This document shows positions 8,425 to 19,243 of a stretch of 64,000 bases of DNA, piece by piece. Position 1 is the stretch's first letter. Every line of letters starts with the position of its first letter. The stretch is taken from the NCBI RefSeq assembly GCF_005796105.1, contig NZ_VAUO01000002.1:310001-374000 (forward strand), written 5' to 3'. The notes beneath the pieces are model-generated. The model saw only the letters and a list, made by a program, of their open reading frames with translations, ran no database searches and was not told where the DNA came from. The DNA comes from Pseudomonas mosselii. Its GTDB lineage: Bacteria > Pseudomonadota > Gammaproteobacteria > Pseudomonadales > Pseudomonadaceae. Made by a program: the position numbers and the translations under genes.

Positions 8425-9497
8425 AACGCTAGATCCTCAGGTGTAAATGTCATCTTGAATGAACGATACGGATTGAATTCGTTCGGCTTCAAGCCCTGCA
8501 TCTCGGTCAACCGACCAATGTTCTTCACCGCGGCCACGGCCGAGCTGTCGAACGGACCGTCACCGCTGGATTTGGCCACGCTCACGTTGGTGATCGTACC
8601 GTCCGGCAACATGTTGATCTGCAGAACTACCGTCATGCCCTTGCGCGCAGATGGCGGACGCGCCCAACCTTCAGCCGCGCGCATGCGGATCAGGTCGTCG
8701 AAGTCGCCGGCCACCTGGTCACCCTGCTCGTCGGCCAGCGCCTGCTGCCGCTCGGTGGTGTCGGACAACAGCTCGGCCAGGGCCTGGGCTTTCTTGTCTT
8801 CCGCCGCCTTACGGGCCGCTTCCTGTGCCTTTTTCTTCTGGGCGTCTGCAGCGGCCTTCTTCTTGGCCTCTTCAGCTGCCTTTTTCTTCGCATCCTCGGC
8901 CGCCGCTTTCTTCTTGGCGTCCTCGGCTGCTTTTTTCTTCGCGTCTTCGGCGGCTTTCTTCTTCGCCTCTTCCGCAGCTTGTTTCTTGGCTTCTTCCTCA
9001 GCCTGCTTCTTGGCCTCTTCCTCGGCCTTCTTCTTGGCGATGTCGGCCTGCTGTTTTTCAGCCGCCTTCTTCGCCTCTTCGGCTTTCTTGGCCTCAGCAG
9101 CTTTTTTCTGCTCGGCGGCCTTGGCCGCTTCTTCAGCTTTCTTCGCCTCGGCGGCCTCGCGAGCTTCTTCAGCCTTTTGAGCCGCGTCAGCTTTCTTTTG
9201 TTCCGCGGCCTTCACGGCCTCCTGCTCGACCTTCTTCTGCTCCAGCTGTTCAACCTCGGTCTGGCGCGAGGCGGTTTTCTTCGCTTCCCCGGCAATCTTC
9301 TGATTGGTCTGGGTGGTCGCCTGGCTCTTGGACTTGAGCTGATAAAGCGTAGCCTGAACGATAGGCTTGGACGGTGGCAGTTCCGGGGTCATGGCGAAAC
9401 TGACGAACAGCAGGCCGAAGACCAGCACGTGCAGGCCAATGGCCCAGACACTGGGCCAGAAGTAGCTTTCCGAGGCGGATGGCTCTCGCTGTTGCAT
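8421..9497 (-). CDS. tolA: Cell envelope protein TolA
   Basis: 358 aa. There is one N-terminal membrane helix (about residues 16-36), then a long Ala/Lys/Glu-rich helical domain II with repeated [18 protein letters not shown] units (about 60-240). The C-terminal globular domain III ends in [12 protein letters not shown]. It spans the periplasm and transmits TolQ-TolR proton-motive energy to TolB-Pal; colicin-like toxins and filamentous phages exploit it. Overlaps tolR by 3 bases. Confidence 0.97.
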   Translation of the reverse strand: MQQREPSASESYFWPSVWAIGLHVLVFGLLFVSFAMTPELPPSKPIVQATLYQLKSKSQATTQTNQKIAGEAKKTASRQTEVEQLEQKKVEQEAVKAAEQKKADAAQKAEEAREAAEAKKAEEAAKAAEQKKAAEAKKAEEAKKAAEKQQADIAKKKAEEEAKKQAEEEAKKQAAEEAKKKAAEDAKKKAAEDAKKKAAAEDAKKKAAEEAKKKAAADAQKKKAQEAARKAAEDKKAQALAELLSDTTERQQALADEQGDQVAGDFDDLIRMRAAEGWARPPSARKGMTVVLQINMLPDGTITNVSVAKSSGDGPFDSSAVAAVKNIGRLTEMQGLKPNEFNPYRSFKMTFTPEDLAL

Positions 9498-9949
9498 CAG
9501 GGCGCCTCAGTAATCAGGCCAACGTTACCGACACCGGCCTTCTGCAACCCGCCCATGGCGCCCATGACCGCACCGTAGTCGACCGCCTTGTCGCCACGAA
9601 TGAAGACCTGGGTCTGTTTGCCCTGGTCGCGACCGGCGGCGATGATCTTGGTCACCGCCCCCGTCATTTCCGGCAAGGTCATGGCTTTGTCCATCTGCTT
9701 GTCGGTGTCGACTTCGCTACCGAGGTTCCAGTAGTAAGTCTTGTCGGCCTTGATCGAGATGGTCAGGATCTGCACGTTGTTATCCTGCGGCAGGGCTTCG
9801 CTGGAAACCTTGGGCAGGTCCACCTTCACGCCCTGATTGAGCATGGGGGCGGTCACCATGAAGATGACCAGCAGTACCAGCATCACGTCGATGTAAGGCA
9901 CCACGTTCATCTCGGCGACCGGCTTGCGTTTGTGGCGAACTCGGGCCAT
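9497..9949 (-). CDS. tolR: TolR, proton-channel component
   Basis: 150 aa, ExbD/TolR family. The single membrane helix contains the conserved Asp (NVVPYIDVMLVLLVIFMV, about residues 15-33) and is followed by a periplasmic domain. Works with TolQ as the inner-membrane motor. Confidence 0.97.
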   Translation of the reverse strand: MARVRHKRKPVAEMNVVPYIDVMLVLLVIFMVTAPMLNQGVKVDLPKVSSEALPQDNNVQILTISIKADKTYYWNLGSEVDTDKQMDKAMTLPEMTGAVTKIIAAGRDQGKQTQVFIRGDKAVDYGAVMGAMGGLQKAGVGNVGLITEAP

Positions 9950-9963
9950 GGGTTTCTACCTGA

Positions 9964-10659
9964 TCACTCTTCGCTGGTGTGTACTTTGCGGTGCAGGATC
10001 GCCTGGAATTCGTCGGCGAAGGTGTAGTAGCGGCCGATCAGCACTTCACTGCGCGCCGCGAAGCGGTTGTAGGCAATGACCGCAGGAATCGCGGCGAACA
10101 GGCCGATCGCGGTGGCCACCAGGGCCTCGGCGATGCCAGGTGCCACGGTGGCAAGGGTCGCCTGCTGGGCACTGGCCAGGCCACGGAAGGAGTTCATGAT
10201 GCCCCACACGGTCCCGAACAGGCCGATATACGGGCTGGTAGAACCGACGGTGGCCAGGAACGGCAGGCTCTGTTCGAGCTTCTCTTCCTCGCGCGAGATG
10301 GCCACGCGCATAGCACGACCGACGCCTTCCATCACCGCGTCAGGATCGACACCCGGCTGCTGGCGCAGGCGCGAAAACTCCTTGAAGCCGGCGCGGAACA
10401 CCTGCTCGACGCCCGAATCCGGGTCCGGGTTACTGCCAGCCTGGCGGTACAACTTGGACAGGTCGATACCCGACCAGAAGCGCTCTTCGAAAGCGTCCAG
10501 CGCACGACGACCGGCACGCAGCATGGTGCTGCGCTGGAAGATCATGATCCACGATGTAACCGAGGCGGCCACCAGAGTCAGCATTACCAGCTGTACCACG
10601 ACACTGGCATTGGCGACCAGGCTCCACATGGAGGTATGGTCGACGACGTTTGCTTCCAC
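9964..10659 (-). CDS. tolQ: TolQ, inner-membrane motor protein
   Basis: 231 aa, MotA/TolQ/ExbB family. Three membrane segments (about residues 14-36, 135-157 and 170-192) with a cytoplasmic loop between the first two. The motif SSPYIGLFGTVWGIM-like is diagnostic. Starts 2 nt after the ybgC stop. Confidence 0.97.
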   Translation of the reverse strand: MEANVVDHTSMWSLVANASVVVQLVMLTLVAASVTSWIMIFQRSTMLRAGRRALDAFEERFWSGIDLSKLYRQAGSNPDPDSGVEQVFRAGFKEFSRLRQQPGVDPDAVMEGVGRAMRVAISREEEKLEQSLPFLATVGSTSPYIGLFGTVWGIMNSFRGLASAQQATLATVAPGIAEALVATAIGLFAAIPAVIAYNRFAARSEVLIGRYYTFADEFQAILHRKVHTSEE

Positions 10660-10661
10660 GC

Positions 10662-11114
10662 TTATTCTCCTGCGTTGGATTGAGTACCCGTGCCGTCCGC
10701 CAGGAAAGCGTCGCGCAGCGCTGGGGGAATGGCCCGGGGTTTGAAAGTGTCGGCACGCACGGCGGCCACCAGAAACTGCCCTTCGCAGAGCAGCGTTTCA
10801 TCCTTTGTACGCCACACCTGCTGCACAAAGCGCAGGCTGGCGCGGTTCAACTCGATTACCTGGGCGGTGACCCGCAGCTCGTCGTCCAGCCGCGCCGGCG
10901 CGTGGTAACGCGCTTCGCTGGAATGGACCACGAACAGAAGATTGTCACCTGCCAGCTCCAACTGGGAGAACCCCAGGTGACGCAGGCGCTCGGTACGCGC
11001 ACGCTCCATGAACTTGAGGTAGTTGACGTAGTACACCACCCCACCCGCGTCGGTATCCTCGTAATAGACGCGACAGCGGTGTGCGAACGGTTCCAGCCCA
11101 TTTTGCGCGCGCAT
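10662..11114 (-). CDS. ybgC: Tol-Pal-associated acyl-CoA thioesterase YbgC
   Basis: 150 aa, hotdog fold. The 4HBT active-site motif is [19 protein letters not shown], with the catalytic Asp in DTDAGG. It hydrolyses acyl-thioesters. First gene of the tol operon, 125 nt after ruvB on the same strand. Confidence 0.95.
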   Translation of the reverse strand: MRAQNGLEPFAHRCRVYYEDTDAGGVVYYVNYLKFMERARTERLRHLGFSQLELAGDNLLFVVHSSEARYHAPARLDDELRVTAQVIELNRASLRFVQQVWRTKDETLLCEGQFLVAAVRADTFKPRAIPPALRDAFLADGTGTQSNAGE

Positions 11115-11239
11115 ACTCTAGTGCTTACTCCTGAACTTGCCAATCCGCCCCAGCAACTGTTTTTGCAGTGACAATGTCGTATTGCCATTGCCTGGTCGGC
11201 ATGCCCGGGGTAGGACCACGAAAAAGCCGATTCGATCTG

Positions 11240-12286
11240 TCATTCATCGTCCGCTGACGAATATTCGCCACCTTCGCAGAAACGGCCGGGAATGTTCAGG
11301 CCAAAGTGCAGGTAGGCGTGGCGGGTAACCACACGGCCTCGCGGGGTGCGCATGATGTAGCCCTGCTGGATCAGGTAGGGTTCGAGCACATCCTCGATCG
11401 TATGACGCTCCTCGCCGATCGCTGCCGCCAGGTTGTCGAGCCCCACCGGTCCGCCGTCGAATTTCTCGATCATGGTCAGCAGCAGACGACGGTCGGAGTG
11501 GTCGAAGCCACGTTCATCGACATCCAGCAGGTTCAGCGCCATGTCCGCCACCGCCTTGGTGATCTCGCCCTTGCCACGTACCTCGGCGTAGTCACGCACC
11601 CGCCGCAGCAGGCGATTGGCGATCCGCGGCGTGCCCCGCGCGCGGCGCGCGATCTCGAAAGCGCCCTTGTCGTCCATTGGCAGCCCGAGGATGTTCGCCG
11701 AACGACTGACGATGGTCGCCAGGTCCCGGTCGCTATAGAACTCAAGGCGCTGGACGATACCGAAACGGTCGCGCAACGGATTGGTCAGCATGCCGGCACG
11801 GGTCGTTGCGCCCACTAGGGTAAATGGCGGCAGGTCGAGCTTGATCGACCGGGCTGCCGGGCCTTCACCGATCATGATGTCGAGCTGGAAATCTTCCATG
11901 GCCGGATACAACACTTCTTCGACCACCGGCGAAAGCCTGTGAATTTCGTCGATGAACAGCACATCATGGGGTTCGAGGTTGGTCAGCATCGCGGCAAGAT
12001 CGCCGGGACGCTCAAGGATCGGCCCGGAGGTGCTCTTGACCGACACGCCCATCTCGTGCGCGATGATGTTGGCCAGGGTGGTCTTGCCAAGGCCTGGCGG
12101 CCCGAATATCAAGGTGTGGTCGAGGGACTCGCTGCGCCCGCGCGCCGCCTGGATGAACAGCGACATCTGCTCGCGCACCACCGGCTGGCCGATGTACTCG
12201 TCCAGGCTCAGCGGACGGATCGCGCGGTCCTGGACCTCTTCGCGGTCGCGCCCGCTGGCGGCGATCAGGCGGTCGGTCTCGATCAC
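11240..12286 (-). CDS. ruvB: Holliday junction branch-migration ATPase RuvB
   Basis: 348 aa. AAA+ ATPase with Walker [10 protein letters not shown], Walker B DEIH, sensor 1 GATTRAG and a C-terminal winged helix ([17 protein letters not shown]). Hexameric motor on RuvA-bound junctions. Overlaps ruvA by 4 bases. Confidence 0.98.
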   Translation of the reverse strand: MIETDRLIAASGRDREEVQDRAIRPLSLDEYIGQPVVREQMSLFIQAARGRSESLDHTLIFGPPGLGKTTLANIIAHEMGVSVKSTSGPILERPGDLAAMLTNLEPHDVLFIDEIHRLSPVVEEVLYPAMEDFQLDIMIGEGPAARSIKLDLPPFTLVGATTRAGMLTNPLRDRFGIVQRLEFYSDRDLATIVSRSANILGLPMDDKGAFEIARRARGTPRIANRLLRRVRDYAEVRGKGEITKAVADMALNLLDVDERGFDHSDRRLLLTMIEKFDGGPVGLDNLAAAIGEERHTIEDVLEPYLIQQGYIMRTPRGRVVTRHAYLHFGLNIPGRFCEGGEYSSADDE

Positions 12287-12900
12287 TTGGTAATCATCCC
12301 TTTGAGGCTACGACGGATCAGCTCTTCACTGCTCATGCCGGCCTTGTCCTTGATTGCCGAAATGGCCTTGCTCGCCTCCTGCGGCTTGTAGCCCAGGGAC
12401 ACCAACGCGCTGACCGCATCGGCTTCGGCCGTGGACTCGCTGGCGACCGGCAGCGGGCCGTCGGAAACCAAGGTGAACATAGCAGGCGAGGTTTCCCAGG
12501 CCTTGAAACGGTCCTTGAGTTCGACCAACAGGCGCTCAGCAGTCTTCTTGCCGACACCGGGCACGCGCACCAGGGCCGAAGCGTCCTGAGCCTGCACGCA
12601 ACGCACCAGCTCATCGACCTCAAGACCAGACATCAGCGCCAGCGCCAACTTAGGCCCCACGCCATTGAGCCGGATCAGCTCACGGAACAGTTCGCGCTCG
12701 CGCTTTTCGGCGAAACCGTAGAGCAGATGGGCGTCCTCGCGCACGACCAGGTGCGTGTGCAGGGTGACGGCCTCACCGACCTTGGGCAGTCGATACAGCG
12801 TGGTCATCGGCACCTCAAGCTCATAGCCCAAGCCGCCCACGTCGATAATCAGGTGCGGCGGCTGTTTTTCCGCCAGGGTGCCGCGCAAACGTCCAATCAC
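12283..12900 (-). CDS. ruvA: Holliday junction-binding protein RuvA
   Basis: 205 aa from a GTG at 12900 with AGGAAGGA upstream. Contains an N-terminal OB fold ([12 protein letters not shown]), helix-hairpin-helix motifs ([12 protein letters not shown] and [13 protein letters not shown]) and a C-terminal RuvB-binding domain ([16 protein letters not shown]). Confidence 0.97.
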   Translation of the reverse strand: MIGRLRGTLAEKQPPHLIIDVGGLGYELEVPMTTLYRLPKVGEAVTLHTHLVVREDAHLLYGFAEKRERELFRELIRLNGVGPKLALALMSGLEVDELVRCVQAQDASALVRVPGVGKKTAERLLVELKDRFKAWETSPAMFTLVSDGPLPVASESTAEADAVSALVSLGYKPQEASKAISAIKDKAGMSSEELIRRSLKGMITK

Positions 12901-13008
12901 GTTCCGATCCTTCCTATGGGGCGCCGGTCGAAAACCGGTCCACCCTATCAGCAAATGCGCCGGGTGAATGGTTCCCCCGGACAAAATGTGTATCAGCGCA
13001 TGAAGCTG

Positions 13009-13533
13009 CTACAGACGCAAGCGCCCACCACGCCGCCGCGCCGTACTCAAACCGTGAGGAATGAGACTGGAGCGGGTGTGCGCGTGACACAGGGCGATCG
13101 CCAGGGCGTCGGAGGCATCGATCTGCGGCTTTTGCGTCAGTTTGAGCAGGTGCATGACCATCATCATCACCTGTTCCTTATTGGCCCCACCCGTGCCGGC
13201 CACAGCTTGCTTGACCTGACTGGCGGTGTACTCGGCGATCTCGAGGCCGGCCTCGGCGGCGGCAACGATGGCCGCACCACGGGCCTGACCAAGCTTGAGC
13301 GCCGAATCGGCGTTACGCGCCATGAATACCCGCTCGATACCCATGGTAACCGGCCCGTGCTGGCGAATGATTTCACTGACACCACGAAACACGATCTGCA
13401 GGCGCTCGTGCAGCTCCCCCCCGCCAGTGCGAATACAGCCAGAGGCCACGTACTCGCAGCCCCGCGCGGTCTGGCGAACCACACCGAAACCGGTGATGCG
13501 CGAACCGGGGTCGATACCAAGAATCAGCGTCAT
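13009..13533 (-). CDS. ruvC: Crossover junction endonuclease RuvC
   Basis: 174 aa from the ATG at 13533. RNase-H-like resolvase: acidic residues in ILGIDPGSR (first Asp), IERVF (Glu) and [11 protein letters not shown] (C-terminal Asp pair). Cuts junctions symmetrically. First gene of ruvCAB, on the same strand as the YebC-family gene upstream. Confidence 0.97.
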   Translation of the reverse strand: MTLILGIDPGSRITGFGVVRQTARGCEYVASGCIRTGGGELHERLQIVFRGVSEIIRQHGPVTMGIERVFMARNADSALKLGQARGAAIVAAAEAGLEIAEYTASQVKQAVAGTGGANKEQVMMMVMHLLKLTQKPQIDASDALAIALCHAHTRSSLIPHGLSTARRRGGRLRL

Positions 13534-13625
13534 AACACCTGTCTTATCGTTGCAGCAGCCAAGGCACCCTGCGCAGGCGAGCCCGCGCCCACCCACATCG
13601 CGCCGTTTCTTAATATGATGCGAGC

Positions 13626-13660
13626 CCTGTGGGAACGGGCTTGCCCGCGAACAGGCCGGC
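13626..13660. repeat. REP element (Pseudomonas putida type)
   Basis: A 35-nt element, on the minus strand beginning CCGGCCTGTTCGCGGGCAAG and ending in CCGTTCCCACAGG. It has the imperfect palindrome core CGCGGGCAAGCCCG and matches my recollection of the abundant P. putida REP. It sits between ruvC and the yebC-like gene. Confidence 0.75.
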
Positions 13661-13677
13661 ACACGCCAGCCTGAGCA

Positions 13678-14430
13678 TCAGCCCAACGCTTCCATGATCT
13701 CGTCGGAGATCTGTGCATTGGAGTAGACGTTCTGCACGTCATCCAGGTCCTCGAGCATGTCGATCAGCTTGAGCACCTTCTCCGCACCTTCCTGATCCAA
13801 CTCGGCACTGGTGGTCGGCTGCATCACGATCTCAGCGTCAGACGCTTTGAAACCGGCCTCTTCGAGGGCGTTTCGCACGGCGTAGAAGCTGTTGAACGAG
13901 GTGAATACATCGAACGAACCATCGTCATGGGCCACGACGTCGTCGGCATCGGCCTCCATGGCGGCTTCCATCAGCGCATCTTCGTTCACGTTCAGCTCAG
14001 CGGCAAAGCTGATCTGCCCCTTGCGCTCGAACAAGTAGGCCACCGAACCGTCGGTCCCCAGGTTGCCACCGCACTTGGTGAACGCGTGGCGCACGGCCGC
14101 CGCCGTACGGTTGCGGTTGTCAGTCATGGCCTCGACCATGATCGCCACGCCCCCCGGGCCGTAACCCTCGTAGCTGAGTTCCTCGACGTTATCGCTTTCG
14201 TTGGTGCCGGCACCTCGGGCCACAGCGCGATCGATGATGTCGCGGCTCATGTTGGCGCCCAAGGCCTTGTCCAGCGCCAGGCGCAGACGCGGGTTAGAGG
14301 CAGCGTCCGGGCCACCCTGCTTGGCAGCGACGGTCAGCTCGCGAATCCACTTGGTAAAGATCTTGCCTCTCTTGGCATCCTGGCGCTCTTTGCGGTGCTT
14401 GATGTTCGCCCACTTGGAATGACCAGCCAT
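13678..14430 (-). CDS. YebC/PmpR-family transcriptional/translation regulator
   Basis: 250 aa. The family-defining N-terminus is [21 protein letters not shown] and the central acidic part includes [19 protein letters not shown]. In P. aeruginosa PmpR represses quorum sensing; in other bacteria homologues ease polyproline stalling. Directly upstream of ruvC, a conserved arrangement. Confidence 0.93.
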   Translation of the reverse strand: MAGHSKWANIKHRKERQDAKRGKIFTKWIRELTVAAKQGGPDAASNPRLRLALDKALGANMSRDIIDRAVARGAGTNESDNVEELSYEGYGPGGVAIMVEAMTDNRNRTAAAVRHAFTKCGGNLGTDGSVAYLFERKGQISFAAELNVNEDALMEAAMEADADDVVAHDDGSFDVFTSFNSFYAVRNALEEAGFKASDAEIVMQPTTSAELDQEGAEKVLKLIDMLEDLDDVQNVYSNAQISDEIMEALG

Positions 14431-14460
14431 AACGACTCCAAATCCTTGAAACAGAAACAG

Positions 14461-14482
14461 GTTCCGCCCCGAAGGGCGGAAC
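14461..14482 (-). terminator. Hairpin after aspS
   Basis: GTTCCGCCC-TTCG-GGGCGGAAC on the minus strand, a 9-bp stem with a stable tetraloop, between the aspS stop and the yebC-like start. The T-run after it is short (CTGTTTC), so termination may be partial. Confidence 0.6.
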
Positions 14483-14538
14483 GTGAAAAACCTGCGCAGT
14501 TGCGCGGGGGCACCCCGCCACCGGGATACCCCGGTCGA

Positions 14539-16314
14539 TCACTCGACCTTGGTCTGCTCACGCAGACGGATGTGCAGCTCGCGCAGGGCCTTAGCGTCGA
14601 CCTGGCCTGGGGCCTGGGTCATCACATCGGCGGCACTCTGGGTTTTCGGGAAGGCAATGACTTCACGGATCGACTGGGCGCCGGTCATCAGCATGACCAG
14701 ACGGTCCAGACCGAAGGCCAGGCCGCCATGGGGCGGTGCACCGAACTTCAGGGCATCGAGCAGGAAGCCGAACTTCTCCTGCTGCTCGTCGGCGTCGATA
14801 CCCAGCAGGCGGAAGACCGCCTGCTGCATTTCCTTGCGGTGGATACGGATCGAACCGCCACCCAACTCGGTGCCGTTGAGGACCATGTCGTAGGCACGGG
14901 AAAGGGCGCCGGCCGGATTGGCCTCGAGTTCCTCAGGGGTGCACTTGGGCGCGGTGAACGGGTGATGCAGCGCGCTGAAGCTGCCGTCTTCGTTCTCTTC
15001 GAACATCGGGAAGTCGACGACCCACATTGGCGCCCACTGGCAGGTCAGCAGTTCGAAATCGTGGCCCAGGCGGATACGCAGCGCGCCCAGGGCTTCGCTG
15101 ACGATCTTGGCCTTGTCGGCACCGAAGAACACGATATCACCGTCAACCGCACCGACGCGGTCGAGGATATTGTTGAGGTTGGCCTCGGGGATGTTCTTGA
15201 CGATCGGCGACTGCAGACCTTCGACACCCTTGGCGCGCTCGTTGACCTTGATGTAGGCCAGGCCCTTGGCACCGTAGATGCCGACGAACTTGGTGTACTC
15301 GTCGATCTTGCTACGCGGCATGCTGGCGCCGCCTGGAAGACGCAGGGCGGTGACACGGCATTTCGGATCATTGGCCGGGCCGGCGAAGACCTTGAATTCG
15401 ACATCCTTGAGCTGGTCGGCGACATCTACCAGCTCCAGCGGGATACGCAGGTCTGGCTTGTCGGAGCCGTAGCGGCGCATGGCCTCTGCGTAGGTCATGT
15501 GCGGGAAATCACCGAACTCCAGGTCCAGGACTTCCTTGAACAGCTTGCGGATCATGCCTTCAGTCAGACCCATGATCTCGGCTTCGTCCAGGAAGCTGGT
15601 TTCGATGTCGATCTGGGTGAATTCTGGCTGGCGGTCAGCACGCAGGTCTTCGTCGCGGAAGCACTTGGCGATCTGGTAGTAGCGGTCGAAACCGGCAACC
15701 ATCAGCAACTGCTTGAACAGCTGCGGCGACTGCGGCAGGGCGAAGAAGCTGCCGGCATGGGTGCGGCTTGGCACCAGGTAGTCGCGTGCGCCTTCAGGGG
15801 TTGCACGGGTCAGGATCGGGGTTTCAACGTCCAGGAAGCCATTTTCATCGAGGAAACGGCGAATGCTGCTGGTGATGCGCGAACGCAGGCGCAGCTTGTC
15901 GGCCATTTCAGGGCGACGCAGGTCGATGAATCGGTAGCGCAGGCGGGTTTCTTCGCCCACGTCGGAGTATTCGTTCAGCGGGAACGGCGGGGTTTCAGCT
16001 TCGTTGAGCACGGTCAGCTGGTAGCCGAGGATCTCGATGGCACCGGAAGCCATGTTGGCGTTCACCGCACCGTCCGGGCGCTTGCGCACTTTACCGGTGA
16101 TCTGCACGACGTATTCGCTACGCACGCGGTCAGCAGCGGCGAAGGTTTCGGCGCGATCCGGGTCGAACACGACCTGGGCCATGCCTTCGCGATCACGGAT
16201 GTCGAGGAAGATCACCCCGCCGTGGTCCCGGCGACGATGGACCCAGCCGCAAAGGGTGACTTCCTGGCCGTCCAGGCTCTCGTTCAGTTGGCCGCAATAG
16301 TGGCTGCGCATCAT
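14539..16314 (-). CDS. aspS: Aspartyl-tRNA synthetase
   Basis: 591 aa from the first ATG of [12 protein letters not shown]-fold anticodon-binding domain ([20 protein letters not shown]), class II motif 2 ([18 protein letters not shown]), bacterial GAD insertion and motif 3 ([12 protein letters not shown]). Charges tRNA-Asp. In other pseudomonads this enzyme is non-discriminating and also feeds the GatCAB route to Asn-tRNA; that is family knowledge, not visible here. Confidence 0.98.
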   Translation of the reverse strand: MMRSHYCGQLNESLDGQEVTLCGWVHRRRDHGGVIFLDIRDREGMAQVVFDPDRAETFAAADRVRSEYVVQITGKVRKRPDGAVNANMASGAIEILGYQLTVLNEAETPPFPLNEYSDVGEETRLRYRFIDLRRPEMADKLRLRSRITSSIRRFLDENGFLDVETPILTRATPEGARDYLVPSRTHAGSFFALPQSPQLFKQLLMVAGFDRYYQIAKCFRDEDLRADRQPEFTQIDIETSFLDEAEIMGLTEGMIRKLFKEVLDLEFGDFPHMTYAEAMRRYGSDKPDLRIPLELVDVADQLKDVEFKVFAGPANDPKCRVTALRLPGGASMPRSKIDEYTKFVGIYGAKGLAYIKVNERAKGVEGLQSPIVKNIPEANLNNILDRVGAVDGDIVFFGADKAKIVSEALGALRIRLGHDFELLTCQWAPMWVVDFPMFEENEDGSFSALHHPFTAPKCTPEELEANPAGALSRAYDMVLNGTELGGGSIRIHRKEMQQAVFRLLGIDADEQQEKFGFLLDALKFGAPPHGGLAFGLDRLVMLMTGAQSIREVIAFPKTQSAADVMTQAPGQVDAKALRELHIRLREQTKVE

Positions 16315-16407
16315 GATGGTGGTTCGCTTCTCGTGATTCGTGTGTTCGGTGGAGGTCTGGCTTGCCCAAGGGGCTAATACTGCAAGACCTGGTCGGTGCA
16401 ATTCAAC

Positions 16408-16629
16408 TCAGTCGGCCTTGTCGCCGCCTGCGAGATTTTTCTTTGCCCCGGTTTTGAAGTCGGTCTCGTACCAGCCGTTGCCGCTCAGGCGAAAGCCGGG
16501 GACCGACAGGAGTTTCTTCAATGCCGGCGCCTGGCATGCCGGGCAATCGGTCAGCGGCGCGGCGCTGATTTTTTGCAACGCCTCGAGCCGGTGATCGCAA
16601 GAGGTACATTGATAGTCGTAAAGGGGCAT
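16408..16629 (-). CDS. FmdB-family zinc-ribbon protein
   Basis: 73 aa. The zinc-binding pairs CTSCDH and CPACQ are preceded by the family start MPLYDYQC. Function unproven; it is commonly found just upstream of aspS in this group. Same strand, 93 nt from aspS. Confidence 0.88.
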   Translation of the reverse strand: MPLYDYQCTSCDHRLEALQKISAAPLTDCPACQAPALKKLLSVPGFRLSGNGWYETDFKTGAKKNLAGGDKAD

Positions 16630-16722
16630 GGGTGTCTCTCGTCAACCGCATAGCACGCTGCCCGTGGCAGCAAAAAGCGCGATTATATATGGATAACCGA
16701 CGCAGCGCAGCCCGCCCGGCAC

Positions 16723-17061
16723 TCAGTCCGCATCTGGCGCATCCTGCAACCAGGCCACGCAGATGACCCGCACCAGCCCGCTGAAGTTGCGCACACCACC
16801 ATGCCGCAGTTGCACCTCGCGATCAACGTAGGACAGCACCGCACTGACCGAACACTCGTTGGCCCTGGCTATACGTTCAAGGATGCGCCAATACACGACC
16901 TCCAGGCGCAAACAGGTGGCAAAACCGTTCAAACGCACCGAACGCGACACTGGCCCCGCCTGGGCCATGTCGAAATCCACCCTGAACGGATCCAACCCTG
17001 GCCTGTTCGAGCGCCGCACCTTCCGGTTGACGCCACATACCCCTCGTATCATCTCGCCCAT
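16723..17061 (-). CDS. Ribbon-helix-helix domain protein
   Basis: 112 aa from the ATG at 17061, which has GGAG 7 nt upstream; an ATG 33 nt upstream is weaker. The C-terminal half (LRLEVVYWRILERIARANECSVSAVLSYVDREV) fits the RHH_4 family: a beta strand followed by two helices in a DNA-binding dimer. The target is unknown. Located between the FmdB-like and Dps-like genes, all on the minus strand. Confidence 0.7.
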   Translation of the reverse strand: MGEMIRGVCGVNRKVRRSNRPGLDPFRVDFDMAQAGPVSRSVRLNGFATCLRLEVVYWRILERIARANECSVSAVLSYVDREVQLRHGGVRNFSGLVRVICVAWLQDAPDAD

Positions 17062-17169
17062 CGAATCGCTCCATGTCACGCTCCGTCCATCCATCCCAAG
17101 AACAGACCCAGAACCCCATGAAGCGCCGCCCTACGAGCGGTTCCCAGTGGCAAAGCCTTCCCCGCAAAC

Positions 17170-17207
17170 AATCGGGCCCGGCACCTGCCAAGGTGCCGGG
17201 CCCGATT
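17170..17207 (-). terminator. Strong hairpin after the Dps-family gene
   Basis: Perfect 17-bp stem with a 4-nt loop (arms 17170-17186 and 17191-17207), 31 nt after the Dps-family stop. Followed on the minus strand by TGTTTG. Confidence 0.75.
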
Positions 17208-17238
17208 CCAAGGGCACTGCGCGCAATTCAAGCGGTAT

Positions 17239-17712
17239 CTATTTCCCGTCGAGCAATACCCGCAACATCCACGCAGTTTTCTCGTGAACCTGCATACGCT
17301 GGGTGAGCAGGTCAGCTGTCGGCTCGTCGCTGACTTTGTCCACCACCGGGAAAATGCTACGCGCGGTGCGCACCACCGCCTCCTGCCCTTGAACCAACTG
17401 ACGGATCATCTCGTCGGCAACTGGCACCCCCTCCTCTTCCTTAATAGAAGAGTGTCGAGCATAGAACGCGTAGGCACCCGGCGCCGGGAAGCCCAAGGCA
17501 CGGATGCGCTCGGCGATGGCGTCGACAGCCAGGGCCAGCTCGGTGTACTGCTCTTCGAACATCAGGTGCAGCGTACGGAACGAAGGCCCGGTAACGTTCC
17601 AGTGGAAGTTGTGGGTTTTCAGATACAGCACATAGGTGTCGGACAAAAGGCGTGACAGTCCGTCGACGATAGACTTGCGATCTTCTTCACTGATACCAAT
17701 ATCGATTGCCAT
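17239..17712 (-). CDS. Dps/ferritin-like DNA-protection protein
   Basis: 157 aa from the ATG at 17712 with AAGGGGAG upstream. Ferritin-like four-helix fold with the Dps ferroxidase motif [24 protein letters not shown] (His, His, Asp/Glu ligands). Such proteins oxidise and store iron and protect DNA under oxidative or starvation stress. Confidence 0.92.
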   Translation of the reverse strand: MAIDIGISEEDRKSIVDGLSRLLSDTYVLYLKTHNFHWNVTGPSFRTLHLMFEEQYTELALAVDAIAERIRALGFPAPGAYAFYARHSSIKEEEGVPVADEMIRQLVQGQEAVVRTARSIFPVVDKVSDEPTADLLTQRMQVHEKTAWMLRVLLDGK

Positions 17713-18001
17713 AAAACTCCCCTTTCCATAACGCCTGAACACTCAAGCGGGTGCAGGTGACTGTATCAAGAGTTTCCCCGCCCTGCATGCCACACCATAA
17801 GGCGCACACCACTGCCACCGCCAATGGTTTGAGAAGCCCCCGTCTTTGCGGTTAAATAGGCAGCGTGCCACCCGTGCGGATTGTCAGATTGTCAATGCTG
17901 GGTGCATAGGCTGGCTTGTCACGTTTTCGCGCCTACCGTTTCCGCGCACCGTGCAGCCAGCTCATCCTGTGATCGGCCTTATCAATGCGAGCCAAACCAA
18001 T

Positions 18002-18595
18002 ATGTTCAAGATCGTCCATCTGGTGACGGGCGTGGCGGCGCTGCTGCTCTCGCTCATACCCAGCCTCAGAACCGACGCGACACCCTTGCTGCAACAACCC
18101 GAAGCGGTCTACCTGACCCTGCTCGGACTGCTGAACCTACTGCTCGCCCCTGCCCTGCCGCTGTACTACAAGGGTATGCGCCAGCAACTCCAACGCGCTG
18201 CCAGCATCCTGCTGGTCGCCGCAGTGATCCTGCAGACCATCACCCTGCTGGCTCGCCCAGAGCTGGGCAACCTGCCCGCGCTCGCCTGCGCAGCGCTCGC
18301 CACTGCCCTGCACATCGCCGCAGGCCTTGCCCGCAGCGCACGCAAGCCACGCACCAGCCAAGGCACCGCGCCCGAAGGCGGCAAACGCGATACCGGCACG
18401 GTGAAGTGGTTCAACACCTCAAAGGGCTTCGGCTTCATCTCCAGGGACTCCGGCGACGATATCTTCGTGCACTTTCGCGCGATCCGTGGCGAAGGCCACC
18501 GCGTTCTGGTCGAGGGCCAGCGCGTGGAGTTTTCCGTGATGCACCGCGACAAAGGCCTACAAGCCGAAGACGTGGTCGCGGTCTCGCGCCGCTGA
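18002..18595 (+). CDS. Membrane protein with C-terminal cold-shock domain
   Basis: 197 aa. Three to four N-terminal hydrophobic segments (about residues 3-20, 38-58, 70-88 and 95-112) precede a short basic linker and a full cold-shock domain (about 130-197). RNP1 is KGFGFI and RNP2 DIFVHF. The CSD would bind single-stranded RNA/DNA while the protein sits in the inner membrane. ATG 18002 was chosen because the upstream extension has no family sense; there is no good ribosome-binding site. Confidence 0.8.
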   Translation: MFKIVHLVTGVAALLLSLIPSLRTDATPLLQQPEAVYLTLLGLLNLLLAPALPLYYKGMRQQLQRAASILLVAAVILQTITLLARPELGNLPALACAALATALHIAAGLARSARKPRTSQGTAPEGGKRDTGTVKWFNTSKGFGFISRDSGDDIFVHFRAIRGEGHRVLVEGQRVEFSVMHRDKGLQAEDVVAVSRR

Positions 18596-18613
18596 CCGCA
18601 CGCTCCACCGCCC

Positions 18614-18820
18614 TCAATAATGAGGCGGTGGAGCCTCCTCTGCGGCGCTACCGTACTGGCCGGACATCTCCTCGTAGCGCTTGATCAGCTCGGCCATCTG
18701 CAACTGCAAACGCTCGATCACCCGATTCTGCTCGACCACCACATCATTGAGCGCCTGAATAGTGTCGTCCTGGAACGCCTGACGGGTTTCCAGTTCGACG
18801 ATACGCAACTCCAGCGACAT
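18614..18820 (-). CDS. slyX: SlyX family protein
   Basis: 68 aa, a short coiled-coil protein ([20 protein letters not shown] ...) ending in the typical PPHY. Function unknown. It lies 3 nt after the HIT-protein gene, same operon. Confidence 0.92.
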   Translation of the reverse strand: MSLELRIVELETRQAFQDDTIQALNDVVVEQNRVIERLQLQMAELIKRYEEMSGQYGSAAEEAPPPHY

Positions 18821-18823
18821 ACC

Positions 18824-19243
18824 TCAGACCTCCTTGAAACTTGCGCCCAGCAGCGCACGCACCTGTTGGCCAATGGCCTCGACCTGCTCCGGGGTGTAGG
18901 CAATTGCCGGCACCTTGCCCCACACCGGCGCGGGCCAAGCAGCGTCGCCATGCCGACGGACAATCACGTGCATGTGCAACTGGCTGACCACATTACCCAG
19001 CGTGGCAACGTTCATCTTGTCGGCCGCAAACGGATGCTTGAGCACTTCGGCCAGCGCACTGGTCTCTTCCCACAATTGGCGCTGATCGGCTTCATCGAGA
19101 TCGAAAAGCTCGCTGACGCCGGCGCGGCGCGGCACGAGAATGAACCATGGATAGTTGGCGTCCTTGCTCAGCAGCAGGCGGCACAGCGGCAGATCGCCCA
19201 GCACCAGAGTATCTTGCTGCAAGCGTGAATCGAGGGTGAACAC
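18824..19243 (-). CDS. HIT-family nucleotide hydrolase/transferase
   Basis: 139 aa from a GTG at 19243, chosen because GGAGG lies 6 nt upstream. The histidine triad is QLHMHVIVR (HxHxH, one position variant of HxHxHxx). The family hydrolyses or transfers nucleoside phosphoramidates; substrate not predictable. A short inverted repeat (CCCGCC/GGCGGG near 19269-19285) is in its leader. Confidence 0.88.
   Translation of the reverse strand: MFTLDSRLQQDTLVLGDLPLCRLLLSKDANYPWFILVPRRAGVSELFDLDEADQRQLWEETSALAEVLKHPFAADKMNVATLGNVVSQLHMHVIVRRHGDAAWPAPVWGKVPAIAYTPEQVEAIGQQVRALLGASFKEV

Noticed and set aside
7327..9180. Long plus-strand open frame (617 codons) opposite tolB and tolA
   Set aside because: It is antisense to two certain genes. 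Its composition mirrors the GC-rich third-position bias and the Ala/Lys repeats of tolA, and it matches no family.
13927..16377. Long plus-strand open frame (816 codons) opposite the yebC-like gene and aspS
   Set aside because: Antisense shadow of two well-supported genes; no start signal and no recognisable domain.
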